NCBI GenBank assembly: GCA_022749755.1
Contig: CM040446.1
Span: 12,362,367 to 12,426,366 of the forward strand
Reading direction: 5' to 3'
DNA: 64,000 bases
From: Azadirachta indica
Lineage: Eukaryota; Streptophyta; Magnoliopsida; Sapindales; Meliaceae
Positions 38,627-51,657 of the stretch are shown one piece after another. The notes under the pieces are model-generated. The model was not told the DNA's origin. It saw only the letters and a program-made list of their open reading frames with translations, and did not search any database. The first letter of the stretch is position 1. The number at the start of each line of letters is the position of its first letter. A program made the translations under genes and the position numbers.

Positions 38627-41189
38627 TTTGCAAAAGTCTCAAAAATAGTATTTATTTGTTCCTGATTTGGAGGACATAGCAGCTATTTCTACCAATTCAA
38701 TTTGAACTAGTCAATGTATCCATAATTCGTTTTTAACCAAAAAAAAAAAAAATGCTTTCTCGTTGTTTTATCTATTTCTATTTGTGGTGTATCGTGATCA
38801 AGGATCGGGGAAAGTTATTTTTAACTGTAAAAGATGAAAACTTCATTGATTGGAATCGTTTGGTGATGATCATACTTGCATTACTTGGGCTCACGTGCTT
38901 TAATCTCATCCGCTTTAAAAAATTTATGTAATAAAAATTTGTTGTGTGTGCCTGGATGCCTGATTAAAAGTCTCTATCATTTATTTACATTCACAATTGA
39001 TTTTTTTGATAAAAAAGATATGACAAAATTTTAGTTAACAACTACATTATTGATATGATATATTTTATTTCACTTAAATTTTTTTAAAAATTCAAAGGTG
39101 TTATAATATTGATAATCAAGACAAGATCATTTTTTAAAATATTACAAATTATATATATAATTTATTGACATTACATAAAAAATACATTAGAAGTTGGAAA
39201 ATTTGATTGAATCTAATCAAACGTAACCCTAAACAATTAGTATAGAATTGGGGTGAAATTTGTTTCTGCTTATTTTTAAAAGAAAAATTGATCTCTATTC
39301 TGTAATTTAGAAGAGTTAAACCTCTACTTTTTATTTAAAAAGTTAAAATACCAACCACCTCTAAGACTTGATCCATTTTAATATAAGGATGGTTACATCA
39401 GTATTTATTTATTCTTTTTTGGCTCATATTTTAAGTCTCCGGTACTTTCGTAATACAAAAACCCAAAGTCCAGTCAGTAAACAAAGGTCCAGCTTACAAA
39501 ACTGTTTAAATAAAACTCGACTAACTACAATTTTCAGTTTTGGTACATGTTTAGCAAACGAAGCTACATGTATGCAAATTACCAAATGGGCATTTGTAAG
39601 ATACATGTACACGCGTTTAATAAATATTTTTTCAACAATTTAAGGATGTTATAATATTGATAATAATGAGATACGATCCATTTTAGTCTAGGTATAAATG
39701 TTCTTGATGATGATTACTTTCTTCGTATTATTAATTTGTTTCCCCATGAAGTCTTAGTAGTTTCAAATGTTTAAGTAAATATTAAACATGTTTAGTACTC
39801 GTTAGGGTAACACATTTTGAGGGTAATCCCCCCTCTCGTTCGTCCAAATTTTATTATTATCTGTTTTGCTTATTGTCATAAAATGCATTCAATTTAATAC
39901 ACCAGTACTATAAAAAATTAGTAAAATGTATACTATTTACTAACTTGCTAAAAAATTATAAATATATAATTTACTAACTTACTAAAAGATTATAAATATA
40001 TAATGTAATGTGAATTATGTGAGCATGAAATATTTCTGAATTAATTATAAAGTATAAAATATCAATGTAATGTTAGGTTGAACCATTGCATATCTCATGA
40101 AGAAAGAGAATGAAGAAAATTATCCTTAAAAATATCATCATATAAATAACACAAACAAACACATTCAAATAATTTACTTTTATAATTAGTTTAAAAGTGA
40201 CATTCATACAAGTATTTCTTGACTTAACAATTTTTTTATATAAAAAAAAAGAAGTCAATTAAATTTCGATAAATCTATAAATAAGAATAATATTCTAAAA
40301 CATATATAATTGGAATAGATTATATATCATAAAATAGAACGGTAGAAAATAAAAATTGATATCAAATACATTTAGTAAGGATATAATTTTTTCTTTGAAA
40401 GAATTTAGAATAAAAAATTTAACAATATCAAATAAATATTCAGTAATTACCTCGGCAACATATTTATCATTGTCAAAGGTTGCAGATGTTGTAGAACTTG
40501 CAATATAAGATTGAACCGAGCCGAAAATAGAATATTGGAAAAAAAAAAAAAGTACGTTAACTAACATGAATAAGCAACAAGAAGTCAAAGAAACAAACAG
40601 TTTACAAAATTAAAGATTTCGTGCATGTCTACCATTTGAGTCCATAATCAAATTTGAGCCCACGTTAATGCCTCTAATGTCGAGAAAAGAAGCCTCCTAC
40701 ATTGTGGGCTGGCAACTGTGCAAGTGTTAAAAGGGCACTTAAATGCAACGGTAGATGCTAGAATCCTCAGTGAAATTAAGGCCATCATCTAGATAATAAT
40801 CGAACTCCTTCAGAGAAAGACATTTCACAAACTTATCTGTAAGGAGTTTGTGAAAAAGACATTTCATTGCCATATCTAAGGTTTTAAATGCTATTTTGCC
40901 ACAAACATTAAAACTTGGAGAAACCGCTCAATTTGCAGTAAAAAAAAATATTTTCAATAAAATTATATTCCATGTATTTCATCTTATACTTAGGATCTGG
41001 TACAATAGTCATAAACCTCACCCCCTGAATCAAGTCCCAAATTTTGCCACAATTTACAAGCATATTTGAACCCATAATTCCAATCTCTTCATGATTAGAT
41101 CTAACAATGTTATTTAGACAATATCATTCGCATTTGACAATATTTTGGATAAAGAATACGTTGTCTTTGAGATATTTTGTGCTAGAAAA

Positions 41190-41210
41190 AATATATATAT
41201 ATATATATAT
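41190..41210. repeat. (AT)n microsatellite
   Basis: About ten AT units in intergenic DNA. Confidence 0.9.
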
Positions 41211-41420
41211 TTCACATTATGAAACAATCTTAACTTCTCAAACATTTCTTTAGCCAACTCCCAATCTCGATCACTAGACAAAGATTTATATATATTGTAA
41301 ATCATGTTGCTTTAAACAATAAAAAAAAAAGCATCCTTTTATTGCTAAGCGTTTGAAACCTTAAAACTATAGAGTTCGAATAGCTTGTTTTGCAGTCAAT
41401 GACCAATTTATTACCATTAA

Positions 41421-41640
41421 GCTCAAGAACACAACCAAAGAGGATCAGAACTTCACCTAAGAACACTAGATAAAATAAAAACTTTGATTTGAACACCAAG
41501 AAATCTGTAAAGAACTTAGCAAAACTCTAAAAATTTGGTAATTTTAGATTTTGTATCCAACAAAACTAACTTTTGATTAGTAGAAACGTTAATAAAGAGT
41601 TGAAAATCATAAGAATTGTATTGAATTTTTAATAGAATCA
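41421..41640 (-). repeat. 3' repeat (LTR fragment) of the copia remnant
   Basis: Shares CTCAAGAACACAACC, AGAAATCTGTAAAGAACTTA and TGATTAG.A.AAAC with 42870-43110 in the same order. It joins the pre-integrase coding remnant directly, without the normal intervening pol sequence. Confidence 0.7.
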
Positions 41641-41897
41641 GCTTCACCATTAATTACAGTACCTTTAAGCACATACAAACCGTTCTTTCTAATACCTTTC
41701 ATCACAGCCATAGATCCCTTTGTGACTTTCAAAACTCCACCTTGAACCTTAAAACTATAACCTATTGAATCCAACATCCCTAAAGATATCAGATTTCTCT
41801 TCAAATCAGGCACAAACCTAACCTGCTGCAACTCCCTACATATAATATCACATAATCTAAGCCTAATGGTGCTAATTCCTTGTACATTACAAGCCAC
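41607..41897 (-). pseudogene. Copia gag-pre-integrase fragment
   Basis: A 96-codon open stretch with the family pattern VRFVPDLKRNLISLGMLDSI, GYSFKVQGGVLKVTKGSM and NGLYVLKGTV, which lies before integrase in Ty1/copia polyproteins. It stops at 41607 where it runs into the direct repeat. No integrase core follows. Confidence 0.85.
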
Positions 41898-42869
41898 ATT
41901 ATTTCCCTTAGAACCTTTGCAGCATATGCACGGAAGAAAATAAAGCTTTATTTAGGGTCATGTGAAAAGTGCAACCCAAAACCTTGACCCACTCACCTTT
42001 TGTTGTGTCATTTGAAGCTATCAATAAGAATGCAATCTGAAAATCTTCATCTGTCATCACTGTTGCATCTTGCTTGTTTGTTGGTCTATGACTTCTTTGA
42101 TTCTTTCTTTGAAAGCAATCTCTTCTAAAATGCCCTTCTTTTTTGGTAATGAAAACACTTAAGATTCCTCTCTTTTGATTTTGATCTCTCTTCTCTCTTT
42201 TCTTTAATAGTCTCTTTTGTATATTCTAACTCTCATATTCAGTCCTTCTACATTTTCAGATTGTTTCACATCTGTCTTTTGGCTTAATTCTTTTGAGTTC
42301 AATGTTGATTTAATATCATCCTTTGTCATAAAATCTCCCGCAAAGCAATATATAGAAAATGCCCACAAGATTTTGGGACGGAAATCAAAACGACAAGAGC
42401 TCGATCTTCATCTTCAATCTTGACATCAGTGGTATCAAATCAAGAATTATTTTATTAGCTTCATCTAGATGGTCATTTACTAACCATCTTTCTTCAAGAT
42501 TAATGCATAAAGCTTTTTCTTAAAGTACAACTTGTTGAATAAAGATTTCCCCATATGCCTTGTCTCGAATTTGCTCCAAATTCCCAAGTTGTTGTTTCTT
42601 CTAAAACCTGCTGGCCTCAAGACTTTTGTTCGATAATGATAAAACCAAGGCATTATGTGCTTTGTCTAGAATATCCTTTTTGTCTACTTCTGAGAATCCT
42701 TAGGCATTTTAGCTTACGCTTCCAATGCAACCTCGAGCCACTTAAACCACCAAGAATGCTTTCACTTTCAACTTCCAGAGATGGAAGTAATTCTGCCTAG
42801 TGAACTTCTCTATGGTGAATTTGGAAGCGGCTACCATGATTCCTAATTGCTAAAGGCTCTTATACCAGT

Positions 42870-43110
42870 TGTCAAGTTCAAGAACACAACCCAAAAGGAT
42901 CAGATCTTCACCTAGACACTATACAATTCAAGAACTTTAATTTGAACTCTAAGAAATCTGTAAAGAACTTATCAAAGCTCCAAAAATCTAGTAATTCCAG
43001 ATTTTATATTTGTCAAAACAGAGTTTTCGAAAAGCTAACCTCTGATTAGCAAAAACATAAAATGCGGAGTTAAAAACCAAAGGAAACTGCATTGACCTTT
43101 TATTTCTGGA
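42870..43110 (-). repeat. 5' repeat (LTR) of the copia remnant
   Basis: Read on the minus strand it ends ...CTTGACA, then AC and the TGGTATAAGAGCC primer site, as expected of a 5' LTR. The outer border is uncertain and may extend beyond 43110. Confidence 0.65.
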
Positions 43111-45235
43111 AACCAGGATTCCAAGTGTGTGTTTCAGGGCTCTTAGCCATTTAAAGAAGTACACGGGTTCCTAACTAACCAGAATTTTTTAACTTTGTTT
43201 TATATCGAATTCACCCTTAATTGACTTCTGACTAACTGTACAACCTTGTAGCTAATATTTGCCACACCAGCTCTGGCTGGAATCTGATGAACTTCACACT
43301 ACTGCTGATTTGACTTGAATCTGATGGTATGATGGACCATCAACACTTACCACTAAACATGTCCATGTGACTGGTCTCTCTTCAAATTTCTCAATGTCGG
43401 TCAGTGGAACTGTTGTCCAAAATACTAAATTAATTATCATGAATCTGACATTGATCACTTCTAACTCTCCTCCATTATCAAATTCAGAGTAGGCACAAAT
43501 TAAGCAATGCATATGAAAGATCTCTATCCAACATTAAAGAATTATACAGGGGCTTCTTTAATCAAAGTTGGATGATGGCATTGTTAGTAGAAGAATTCAT
43601 TATCCATAGTCAAGCAAGGAACCTGACAATCAAATAAGCAAATCCGAAAAAGCATCAATAAGAGTCTGGGAAGTATGTATAGGAATCACATGAATAAACC
43701 TAATTAGATAAAGAAAAACTTATTTTAAAAATAATATCTTATAACAGGCAAAAATAATAAAAAATATGCATATATACCACATGGAGTAACTTTATAAGAT
43801 TGTTTATGAAATGTGCAGTAATTATCATATAAACCTTCTTAATTTTAGTTGCTGGAAGTCCAAAATCAGCAATAGATGCTACTCTACCTTGATTAATTGT
43901 TCTTTTAAGGTACTCATAGTTTTGGCACTCCTAGAATCATAAATTTTCGGAATGTCAATCCTAATTGTGTTTCGAGAAATTAACTGGCAGCTTGAAAAAC
44001 AGGATGGGAAATTTGATTTCTAAACCCTTGATGTATTTCAACCATATATGAAAGCGGATCGATGCTCAGTAAAGTTATCGTGTTTGCAAGCTCTTTCCTA
44101 GAAAATTCTTTTTCAAAATTACACTTTGCAATAGCTTTGTGATCATTATTTGATTTCTTGCAAGTAAAAATGCTTGTTTTATGTCATGTTGCTTTCTCTT
44201 ACAACATGTTCTTTAATAGCCATATAAATGTAATTGACTCGTTCCATCTTTACTCAATCCAACTAATTGAAAACCACAATAATACACTCTGCCTAATTAA
44301 TGTTCCCATTTATATTGTTTGTTTCAAAATGTTCCAAGACCACAGAGAGGTTAATTTAAACTCACTAGATGAAGCATTCAGCAAATGTTGGACTTTTCTT
44401 GTTGGCACAAGAATAGAGTGTTACATTGTAGCTAGCTCCACTGTTGTGATTCTGGTCCCTTAGAATTTGAAATTAATTCCTTCGTGCATGGCAACTCGTG
44501 ATGTTGACTTATTATTTTTCTGTTGTGGTGGTGTAGTGTTAATGCACCTATATACATATAAAATGTTAAAAAGTACACTTTACAGTAATATGTATCAAAA
44601 AGACTTTGTATCTATCACATTAGGCCATCACACAAAATGCCTAGTGAATAGACTTTTTACTCCATTAAGGCCTAAAGGTTTAATGTATATTAATACATAA
44701 ATTATATACTTCCAGAAAACACTACCGCCCATGCAATAAAAAATATTTTTTATTTTAGTAATTAAATGTTATGTTAATATGTGATTCTATTTTGAGTAAA
44801 AAATTTAATAAATATTACAGAGTAAAAGATAGTTGGACCCCGAAAGTAAAATTTTGGATCAAGTGAATCTGAAATTGAGAATTTTTATTTGCAAGATTCT
44901 TTATGTTGTTTTCTTTTTCTTTGGTTATTGTTAGATTTTGATTTACTTTAATGAATAAAATGATATAAATACCCCTTTAACTTATATTAACTGATACAAT
45001 TACATAAATATTTTTATTACATAAATACTATTATTTTTTAATGAGCATATATAATTATAACAATTATAAAAAAATATTATTTATTTATTTTAGAAATGAT
45101 TTTCATTGTTAAAATTAATTTTGTATGCATCTAATTAAAATCAAAACCAACAAAAATACAATCAATTAGAATTAATTTTATATTCATCCAGCTATAACCA
45201 AAACCAACAAAAAGGGCAACAATTCAAAGCAGAAA
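43111..45235. other. Intergenic region, no gene identified
   Basis: Base composition at 43200-44500 is less AT-rich than its surroundings. A 72-codon minus-strand frame at 43294-43512 (containing EKFEERPVTWTCLVVSVDGP) looks protein-like but matches no family I know. It has no start, splice or partner exon that I can support. Short plus-strand frames at 44158-44700 look like chance. Confidence 0.3.
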
Positions 45236-45364
45236 AGGAGGAGGAGGCAGCAATGAGAAGAAGAAGAAAAGGAAGAGGAAGAGGCAGCAACGGGAAGAAG
45301 AAGGAGGAAGAGGAGAAGGAGAAGGAGGCTACAATGGGAAAAGAAAATGAAAAAAAAAAAACAC
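45236..45364. repeat. Polypurine (GGAGAA-rich) tract
   Basis: About 130 bp that are almost entirely A and G on the plus strand, made of GAAGAAGAAG, GGAAGAGG and GAGGAGG blocks. Low complexity, no coding sense; such tracts can form non-B DNA. Confidence 0.8.
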
Positions 45365-46206
45365 ATAATATTGTACTTTACTCCTAACTTTTGAGAAAAA
45401 AATACGTTACCCCCAAATTATTTTTAGCCTGTGCGAAGAATTTCTTAATTTTTAAAAAAATATGAAGATGCTCCTTAACTTTAATAGAAATATAAAGATA
45501 TCCTAAGAATTTAAAAGATATATAAAATGAGTATATTGTCTTTATTTTTATTTTTCTCATCCATATAATCTTATTTTAACATTTAGATTTGAAAATTATA
45601 ATAATATTTTGAACTCTTAATTATTTTTTATTCAAATTTTTTACCAATTTTTTTACAATATTAATTACAAATAATTTTAAAACAGACCATTTAATTAAAA
45701 TATTTTATTTTAAAAATTATATATAATTAATATCGTTAAGTTTGTTGTTAATTTTTTACAACATCGAATTTACTGTCAAAATTTGTTAAAAATTTTTACA
45801 ACATAAAATTTTATTTAATTAAATGTTCTTTTTAAAAATTTATATATAATTACCATGCTAAAAAATTGATAGTGAATTTGAAAGGAAAAATAATTAAGAG
45901 ATAAAATTTTGTTGAAACATTCAAATTTAATATTAGAATAAGATTATATTGATTATTTAAAAAAAAAATTAAAAAAATAATATGATCATTTTATATGTCT
46001 CTAATAGTTAAGAGGTAAAATAATTAATTTAATATAAAAATAGTTATCTCTATAAATATATCCCTATTGCTATAAAGACTAAAAAGTTAAGTCAGGGAGT
46101 ACTTTTACATTTTCTTTTTAAAAGTTAGAGAGTTTTTCACACAAACCAAAAACATGAGGGTAAATTATTTTTTTCCAAAAAGTTAGGGTTAGAGTATAAT
46201 ATCTAA
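45365..46206. mobile_element. Foldback element, about 0.84 kb, related to 24550-25443
   Basis: The left end (AATATTGTACTTTACTCCTA, then TTACCCCCAAATTATT) is mirrored by the right end, which read backwards gives TAGATATTATACTCTAACCC, then AAAATAATTTACCCTCATG. Internal phrases such as ATAATCTTATT.TAA.ATTTA and AATAATATTTTGA match the element at 24550-25443. No open frame. Confidence 0.65.
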
Positions 46207-47149
46207 GAAAAAAAAGGTGGGGAAGAAGGCAACAATAGGGTTTAGGATCATTTGTGTTTGTTACATGTGTTTTTCAATAAAAATGGTAGAAAATTTATTT
46301 TATGTTCTAATATAAAAATAATTATATTTCTTTTTTATTTTTATTCTTTAAGTTACAAAGTTTACATCTAACAATAACGAAAAAAAAAAAAATGTAATCA
46401 AAGAGATCCCATTGAACAAATATTTTCAACTTTGAGATTTACTTAACATATTTTTAATTTCATAAACTTAACACACTCATCATTATATAATTTATATTAA
46501 ATTCATAAGAATGTGTGTATATGTATAGGTACACTTCATTAATTTACTAAAAGAATAGAGAAAACAAAGAGAAACTGTAGACTTACCAGAGCTCCTTTGA
46601 AATTTGAATAAAGGGAGTGTTAGAATGCAAACAGCAGGAGAAAAATAGAAAAAGAGGTAGTGACCGCAGTACTAGTGTAGCAATGATTAAAGAGTAAAAA
46701 GACTATATATAGGTTTAGGATTTGTTTTTGAACAATATTCAGTTTTTAATTATTTTGTTTCTGTTAGTTATAAAAAAAATAAATCAAATCATTTATATTA
46801 AAACATTCTACAAAACTTAATAATATAATTATTTTTGTGTAACTAAATATAGGTACGGATTAGTGATATCTTAAAATTATTCTTTTATAAAAAAACAACC
46901 ATATGTATATATATATATATATATGTGAACTTTATTGTTTAGTAAGAGGGGCACATTTTCATGTTCATTTGCTTTCCTACGAAAAAGTGTATCGAACAAA
47001 TTCTGTTACTTTCCCTATTTGGGAAGAGTTCAAAAAGTAGTACTATTTCTCTCTCTGTTTGTGTGTAATAAAAGAGGAAAGCGGGAATATGATTAGGTTT
47101 TGCAAATCATGATCATTTTCCTCAATTACATTACTGGTACTACTTACTA
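46207..47149. other. Intergenic AT-rich DNA
   Basis: No gene seen. Contains a (AT)n microsatellite at 46907-46924. Confidence 0.4.
46907..46924. repeat. (AT)n microsatellite
   Basis: About nine AT units in intergenic DNA. Confidence 0.85.
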
Positions 47150-47772
47150 TTAGGGTTAATGTCATCTAGGTACTTAAGGTCTAGATAGTTAGTCTAATTA
47201 GTCCTATTAATTTAAAAAATATTCATAAAAATTTCAATTTATTATAAAATAACAATTATACCCTTATTTAATAATAATTGATTAAAAAAATTATTTCCAA
47301 CTCTTAGAAAAAAAGAGATATTAAAATATTAATAAGTGCTACCTTATAACACATTAATAATTAAATATATATTAATATATTATAAATAAAATATAATAAT
47401 TGTAAGTATTGTATTAAATATTTTATTTATATATTAATATTTATTTATAATTTATTTTATTTATTTTCTAATATCTAATTAATATTAAATTATTAATATA
47501 CTATAAAATAAATAAATTTATATTGTAGTTATAATATATTAATACATATTTAATTAGTAATGTATCTAAAATAATACTTATTATTATTATTTTTTAATAT
47601 TTATTTTAAGTTAATAGTTAGAAAATAATTTTTTTAACTAATCACTATTAGATAAGGGTATAATTATCATCTTATAATAAATTAGGAATTTTATGAATAT
47701 TTTCAAAACTAATAGGACTAATCAGACTAATTAGCCAAACCTTAAGGACCTAGATGACATTAACCCTACTAA
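47150..47772. mobile_element. Near-perfect long-arm foldback element, about 620 bp
   Basis: The left end TAGGGTTAATGTCATCTAGG is exactly repeated by the right end read backwards, and the arms go on: ACTTAAGGTCTAG against CCTTAAGGTTTGG, then TAATTAGTCCTATTA in both. Similarity continues into the interior (TTATTATAAAATAACAATTA against TTATTATAAGATGATAATTA). The high arm identity suggests it is young or maintained. No open frame and no exact target duplication was found. Confidence 0.8.
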
Positions 47773-50119
47773 TTAAATTGAAAAATTATTGACATTTCAT
47801 GATCAATTAAATCCAATTCCATATAAATCAATCGTAATTAGTAAGCTTTTTTTTTGTCATTTAGTACTAATCTTTTCATTGATTGACATTAATACAGCTG
47901 TTTTACCATTATTTGCTTTGCTCGATTCCAAATAATCCAACTTTATTTTAAATCATAGTGAAAGCAATTAAGCAAACAAATTAAGGTCATTCTATTCTAT
48001 TATGTGATATGATACATACGGAGATGAATTTATGAACTCATTATTTTATACATATTTTTATATCATTTATAAATTATTAGATATCTTTTTCTTAAAAATA
48101 TATTTAAAATGATAAGGCTACTAATTTTTCTAGTACGAAGCAATAACTAAAAATAATGATATATGTATAAATATATATATATATATATAAGCCCTTATCT
48201 TGGGGCCGGCCACTCAGTATAAGATTATGTCAAATACGTTTTCTTTGTGTATGTGTGTATGTACATATATCTTTTGAATTATAATTTTAAGTATTCTTAC
48301 TATTAATTTCAATGGTCATTGTAAGAGTTTTACCTACTTAACAATTAAGGGGTCAAAGAAGAAAATAATAAAGACAAAGAGGCTGCTTACTTCTTCATCA
48401 CGTGTTTAATGACATTAATATTGTTCGAATTGAATTAAGATAAGGAGGATTAAGATTGATACATATGACATTAAATTCTCCTTAGTTAGCATTGTTCATG
48501 GAAAACAACATTTTGTGCAATATGAAAAATTAAAAATCATGTTTTGTGTGGAAACCACATCATCACTGTAAACTTTTGATTGATTATAGTAATTATAAAA
48601 AAAATTCAACCTCTAATTATTAAATATAAATGAGTGGATGATGAATATTAACTATCAAATAAAAATAAATATTTATGAATATATTTTAATATTAGTTGCA
48701 TATTTAGAATGATGTAAAAACACAATAATTATAAAAGAAATTAAAAGAAAAACTACCCATTCATATTAACGTGTACGGGTATATCTATAATTTGCTGGGG
48801 ATTAAAATCAGGTTCAGAAAATTTTCTTATATAGTGCTCTTTTTTCTTGTTCCTTAGGCTTTGAATTTATGCATTGATTCTTCAAGTAATTAATCATAAG
48901 CATGCTACTTGCAAACCACAAATTCCTTTTGACAAATATTCTTAATTTCTCTTCCTAGGCATTGATGTTGATAGAGATTTTGCAACACTTCTTGCTATAC
49001 CTGCTAATGCTCATAACCTTTGCTTTTGGTTTTTGTACGTTCCTCTTCTCTGTGTGCATGGTATCTACTTGCATATTTCAAATGGTCAAACTACAGAATT
49101 ACAATTTTTAAGTTATTTGTGTGTCACCATAAATTAGTTTAAGAATTTCGTCAAGTATTAAAATCGTACATGTTACTCAACTCTGAAGGGACAACTTTGT
49201 AATCTGTTGTCATCTGTTCTTCCACAGAAAGGGGCGAAAATAGTTATGCTCTTCTTGCCTAATTAACCTAGTCCTGTGATCTCTTATGAGCCTTATGCTT
49301 CATGTTTGGTATTGGAACTAGCTAGCTAAAAGATAATTGCCTGTTTGATTAGTGCAAGGAATAATCTGACACAAAACTTGAAATTAAGGTTTTCCTTGCA
49401 AAAAGTAAATTTTCAATCAGTATTAATGGATGATTTGATACCTGTATATATAAATGATGAATTCGGGGTTTCCGTTTATCTGAAGCCAACCTTTTTTAAT
49501 GGAAAGAAACCCTAATTTGACTGCTAGATCTGGTTTGCATTTACAACATTTCTGCAAGGCAAATTCATACAGTCCTAATTTAATACGCAAAATTTACTGA
49601 ACAATATACCGTCCCATCTATATATGTACGAGGAGACATAGGGATGCTGTCAGCTGTAGCCAATTCCCCCATAAACGAGGAACTTTAATCTTCAATTTGT
49701 GCTAGATTTACCTGTTGCCTCGACATGTTTTGTTCTTGTTCCTCAAATTGTGCCTTCTAGATAAAATTGCACTATGCACAATAGTAATAAAAGAGAATGA
49801 AAGCATGAACCTTCAATGCAGTGGATGGTGTTAATGATAAGCTATAGTTATGCTCAATGGCAGAATTATGACTTCCCCACTTCTTTGACAATTCATGACC
49901 AAGAAGAAAATTTCATTGTCTTATGAAGAAAGTTATTCTACCTTTCATTACATAAGATTCTTTGCACATGAAATTACTTCAAACATGCTACATGTTCATC
50001 GCCTTTCGAATGAACCTGAGCGCAATTTCTCCAAAGAAACTAGCACTTATCTTGAACTTCCAATATATGTAAAAGCATAAATTTTGAATCCATTCATTTC
50101 AGTGGCAGAAAAATGCAGC
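47773..50119. other. Intergenic DNA downstream of the SPEAR-like gene
   Basis: No gene seen. A (AT)n run lies at 48172-48189. From about 48800 the sequence is less AT-rich, and the last few hundred bases before 50120 should be the 3' UTR of the minus-strand gene. The small frame at 49895-50080 is not supported. Confidence 0.4.
48172..48189. repeat. (AT)n microsatellite
   Basis: About nine AT units in intergenic DNA. Confidence 0.85.
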
Positions 50120-51657
50120 TCAAATTGATAGCCTAAGCTCCAAATCCACTTCTTGAGTGTCACTGGATTCAGAATTCTGACTGCTTGATCCCATTGAGTT
50201 ACTCCTGTGTTTCTTGCCCTTCTTTTGCTGCGGATCCTATCATAGATCGACATACGTAAAGTATGTCAACACAAAGAAACCTACGCATTAAGTAATTGCT
50301 TATAAACTGGGATAAAAATCTACAAGGATTAGTTGTTAGTACCTCAACAGGTAGATTTAGGTGTTGTCTATTCATGGTGGGTTGTGTAAAATGTTGGGTC
50401 TCTAAAACTCCAGTCGCAGGGTTCCAGCTGCAGCACAAAAATTTCAGCAGCTTAAACATAAACGGCCATATATAACTTAATTCCAAGAAGAGAAATAAAC
50501 TTTTAGATTAAGCCCTTGCCTATAGATGAATTTCATTAAATTGGCATACCTTGCTGCTGTTGTAGTAGGTTGCGAATCACCATAAATGATGGTTGATCTT
50601 TCATAATCAGCCAACCCCATCTGGAAGACCATGTGATTTTGACAGATCGATTTAGAGACGATTCAAAATCTTAAGAACTAAACAAAGAAATTTAAAGAAT
50701 TAAATCAAAGTTTCTGTCTTCTTGCAGCACATTCATTTCATTTGCTAATGTAATTGTTTGCTAATGTAATTGTAGATAACAACCTATGATGTTTGTTATG
50801 ATGACGGGATGATGATTAAGGCTAGGGTTTGGGCCAGTCAAAAATTAAAACTTTCTGAATCAGAAATGATGATCAACTCAAAAGATTTTTCGACATCCAA
50901 AAAGAATTCATTTTAATTAAAATTTAAAAAAAAACACAGAATTATATTCATCAGAAACAAGTTATGAATGATATTTGTAATGATGTTAGACATGATTAAT
51001 TATGTTTTCTCCTACCAAGATTCTCAGTTGTGTATCTCCTACCAGAGCATCGTACAACATCATTAATTATGCAAGAACAATTAACAACAAAGAGGTGACA
51101 CAAAAATCAGGTCAAAGATATGACCCATCAATATATTGAATGAAATGAAACTGTGGCTCGATTTGAGAGCCCCTTTCTACAGAAGAAATACATAAAAGAA
51201 GATTAAGCAAGTTGGTTTACCGTGATGCTGGGGTGATAGCCATAAGAAGTTGGTGACGCCGACGAAGATGAATAAGAAAAAGATGATGAGGGAATTGATG
51301 AATAAGCCGTTTGCACTCTCATATCCTCCTGCATGAATGAGTATTATTAACAAAGAAATTAAATAAAATTAATTCTGTAATTCAATGATCTGCAACAACT
51401 ACGAGTCACAGACTTGAAGCAAGCAAGAAAGAGAGAGTATATACCTGGTTGAAATTAGTAGGGTAAGGAGTAGGAGTATGAAAAGAAGGATGATAATTAC
51501 AACCCATTTGGCCATGTAATCTGATCTTCTCCAATTGAGCAACACCAAGTCCTCTTTGTGGCTGCTTAGGCTTGTCTGAATTGCTCTTCTTGCCTTTCCT
51601 TGAAGACCCACCTCTTTCATTCCCCATGTTTGGCTCTCCAAAATAACTGCTACCCAT
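50120..51657 (-). CDS. SPEAR/TIE-type EAR-motif transcriptional adaptor, 5 exons, 197 aa
   Basis: A member of the plant SPL/NOZZLE-like EAR-containing (SPEAR) family, which includes TIE1. These nuclear adaptors bind TCP transcription factors and recruit TOPLESS co-repressors through a C-terminal EAR motif. Exons on the minus strand are 51657-51445, 51328-51221, 50620-50550, 50427-50343 and 50236-50120; phases close to 198 codons. The N-terminal family signature KPKQPQRGLGVAQLEKIRL is at residues 29-47, preceded by a basic stretch (RKGKKS). The middle is Ser/Tyr-rich (exon 2). A second basic patch, QQKKGKKHRS, opens exon 5. The EAR motif LELRL is at 191-195, two residues from the end. Start at 51657 is chosen because the family begins with MGSSYFGEP-like sequence; the longer upstream frame has no similarity. 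Which SPEAR member it is cannot be fixed here. Confidence 0.9.

Larger units (their letters stand above)
38550..41420. other. GLOX-4 promoter side and intergenic DNA
   Basis: The first 300 bp are related to the GLOX-2 and GLOX-3 upstream sequences but more diverged. The rest is AT-rich. Frames at 39368-39643, 40073-40258 and 40295-40588 are short and resemble nothing. From about 40620 the base composition is more even and may include the outer part of the retroelement remnant at 41421 onward. A (TA)n run lies at 41190-41210. Confidence 0.4.
41421..43110 (-). mobile_element. Degenerate, internally deleted copia-type retrotransposon
   Basis: Two direct repeats of about 220 bp (41421-41640 and 42870-43110) bracket 1.2 kb of decayed minus-strand gag-pol. 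Read in its own direction, the order is: 5' repeat; TGGTATAAGAGCC, one base off the plant initiator tRNA-Met primer site, two bases inside the repeat; a gag start (MVAASKFTMEKFTRQNYFHL); a zinc-knuckle remnant (KKEGHFRRDC); a protease remnant (GCTFHMT); and the pre-integrase segment around 41607-41897. Integrase, reverse transcriptase and RNase H are absent, and frames are broken. The second repeat is cut into the coding end, so the element was shortened by deletion. Confidence 0.8.

Noticed and set aside
45184..45366. 60-codon Leu/Ser-rich minus-strand frame
   Set aside because: It is a translation of the polypurine tract, not a gene.
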